The position numbers and the translations under genes were made by a program. This document shows positions 4,652-5,718 of a DNA stretch of 5,718 nt, piece by piece. The notes beneath the pieces are model-generated. The model made no database searches and was not told where the DNA came from. It worked only from the letters and a program-made list of their open reading frames with translations. The stretch comes from Spirochaetia bacterium (GTDB taxonomy: Bacteria; Patescibacteriota; Minisyncoccia; UBA6257; UBA9933): contig QYPD01000019.1 of NCBI GenBank assembly GCA_007279775.1, positions 1 through 5,718 of the forward strand. The letters run 5' to 3'. Positions within the stretch are counted from its first letter, which is position 1. The number at the start of each line of letters is the position of its first letter.

Positions 4652-5644
4652 TCACTCGTGAAGCAGATTAAAAATTTCTCTTTTCAATTTATACGTATTC
4701 CCATGCTTTAATAACCCTAAATAAGAATTCAGTGTTTCGCTTGAGGGATTTTTTTCTAATCGCTTAAACATTCGTTTTTTTGTGGATGTCCGCAAGACTC
4801 GATAGTCCGGAAAGTTCACCCAGCCTAAAAAATCAACGCCCGAAGCTAAAGTTTTTATAAACATCTTTTCCGGATGAAGTTCAAGCGCTAAATGGCTTTT
4901 CAAAAAATTCCGAATTGGGTTTATTAAATTTTCGAGCCAAATTTTATTATCAGAAAGAATCATTAAATCATCAGCGTAGCGAATATAATATTTCGCTTTT
5001 AGTTTATGCTTTACAAATTGGTCAAATTCATTCATATAAATGTTAACGAAAAGTTGCGAAGTTAAATTGCCAAGTGGAAGTCCCACTCCGGGGCTGGCAG
5101 AATGAAAACTGCTGATGATTCCATCTAAAAGCCATAAAATATTTTTATCGGGAATATATTGCCCTAAAATTTTCATCAAAATTTCGTGGTCAATATTCGC
5201 GAAAAATTTCCTGATATCGCACTTCAAAACCCAGCAAGTTCTTGTATTGTTCCCGTTAACTTTATACGCTAAAGAACGAAATCTGTTAATGGCTTTATGT
5301 GTTCCCTTATTATTTCTGCACGAATAAGAATCGGCGATAAACGTTTTGTCAAAAAAGGGATATAATTTGCGATAAATAGCGTGGTGCAAAAGCCTGTCGC
5401 GAACAGCCGCCTTATGGATATTCCTCGGTTTTGGGTCGCTGATGCTAAACGCTTTATAGCCGCCGTGGGCGTAAACGCGCGCCGAAAGTTCGTTATGAAG
5501 CGAAAAAATATTATCCATAAGCCGCATAGAAAATTTTTGGACGTCTAATTTGCGCCGCTTGCCTCGCAGAAATTCCTTCCATGCTTCCAATAAGTTTTCT
5601 ATACTTATAATATCTTCAAATTTATGAGCGAATTGAATTTTCAT
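4652..5644 (-). CDS. Reverse transcriptase, diversity-generating-retroelement-like
   Basis: The 330-residue RNA-directed DNA polymerase contains the RT domain almost alone. It has KPRNIHKAAVRDRLLHHAI (72-90), CDIRKFFANIDH with catalytic D143, GLPLGNLTSQLF (188-199), YIRYADD with catalytic D225/D226, and GVDFLGW (269-275). GNLTSQ in place of the QGxxxSP of group II introns, together with the lack of maturase and HNH domains, is characteristic of DGR-type RTs, which are abundant in CPR genomes. No template repeat, variable repeat or avd gene is recognised here; they may lie right of 5718. I chose ATG 5644 (MKIQFAHKFEDII). An in-frame ATG at 5710 would add 22 residues encoded partly by a run of nine G. 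The gene ends convergent to the tRNA locus, 32 bp away, with no clear terminator. A solitary domesticated RT is an alternative. Confidence 0.85.
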   Translation of the reverse strand: MKIQFAHKFEDIISIENLLEAWKEFLRGKRRKLDVQKFSMRLMDNIFSLHNELSARVYAHGGYKAFSISDPKPRNIHKAAVRDRLLHHAIYRKLYPFFDKTFIADSYSCRNNKGTHKAINRFRSLAYKVNGNNTRTCWVLKCDIRKFFANIDHEILMKILGQYIPDKNILWLLDGIISSFHSASPGVGLPLGNLTSQLFVNIYMNEFDQFVKHKLKAKYYIRYADDLMILSDNKIWLENLINPIRNFLKSHLALELHPEKMFIKTLASGVDFLGWVNFPDYRVLRTSTKKRMFKRLEKNPSSETLNSYLGLLKHGNTYKLKREIFNLLHE

Positions 5645-5718
5645 AAAAATTTTCTTGGAACGCCCCCCCCCGCAGGATTCACATTGCCAATTATCCAAAA
5701 ATTTATTCAAACTTACAA
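5645..5718. other. Leader of the RT gene with a nine-base G/C homopolymer
   Basis: On the RT strand this reads as AT-rich sequence, then GAATCCTGC, a run of nine G (5671 to 5663), CGTTCCAAGAAAATTTTT and the ATG. The frame is open through it back to an ATG at 5710, but the extra residues (with CESCGGGRSK) have no recognisable character. The homopolymer is prone to replication or sequencing length error, so frame continuity across it is unreliable. DGR template repeats often lie next to the RT, but nothing here can be identified as one. Confidence 0.4.

Overview
The window looks like a piece of a Patescibacteria/CPR-type bacterial genome, possibly Parcubacteria-like. This is inference from AT-rich sequence, short proteins, small gene spacings, an isolated PilO-like gene and a compact reverse transcriptase of a type common in these lineages. 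TGA acts as a stop (dprA, RT), which argues against the SR1/Gracilibacteria code. No marker gene fixes the taxonomy.

Layout. On the minus strand, 3296 down to 1 reads as one tight operon: dprA (DNA-uptake/recombination mediator), topA (topoisomerase I, 4-bp overlap with dprA) and the N-terminus of a RelA/SpoT-type (p)ppGpp enzyme that runs off the left edge. A short AT-rich divergent promoter (about 3277-3312) separates this operon from a plus-strand pair, a PilO-like type IV pilus protein and a 66-residue membrane protein. The block 4220-4619 is a tRNA locus of unusual construction. From 5644 down to 4652, on the minus strand, lies a complete compact reverse transcriptase resembling those of diversity-generating retroelements (DGRs).

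The most interesting signal is a set of small inverted-repeat insertions. (a) A 150-bp element with 19-bp terminal inverted repeats and a TATG target duplication sits exactly at the pilO start codon and rebuilds its ATG. (b) A 134-bp inverted-repeat element with a TTCA duplication lies in the D-loop of a tRNA gene. (c) The same tRNA gene is also interrupted in the anticodon loop, by an inverted-repeat cassette that itself contains an intact tRNA-Ile(GAT), and in the T-arm, by a short CCCC...GGGG hairpin. (d) Its D-loop also holds a ~33-bp double hairpin. A similarly built ~33-bp double hairpin lies in frame inside a zinc finger of topA. When the inserts are removed on paper, a 73-74-nt tRNA is recovered with perfect acceptor, D and anticodon stems. 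The ends of the four larger inserts all resemble CCnnGTA...TACnnGG. I read this as two families of tiny palindromic mobile elements targeting tRNA, start-codon and zinc-finger-loop sites. Removal at the RNA level, as introns, is an untested alternative.

The genes otherwise perform ordinary work: DNA uptake and recombination (DprA, possibly together with the pilus genes), supercoiling (TopA), stringent response (RSH) and a retroelement RT whose template repeat, target gene and accessory protein are not visible here.
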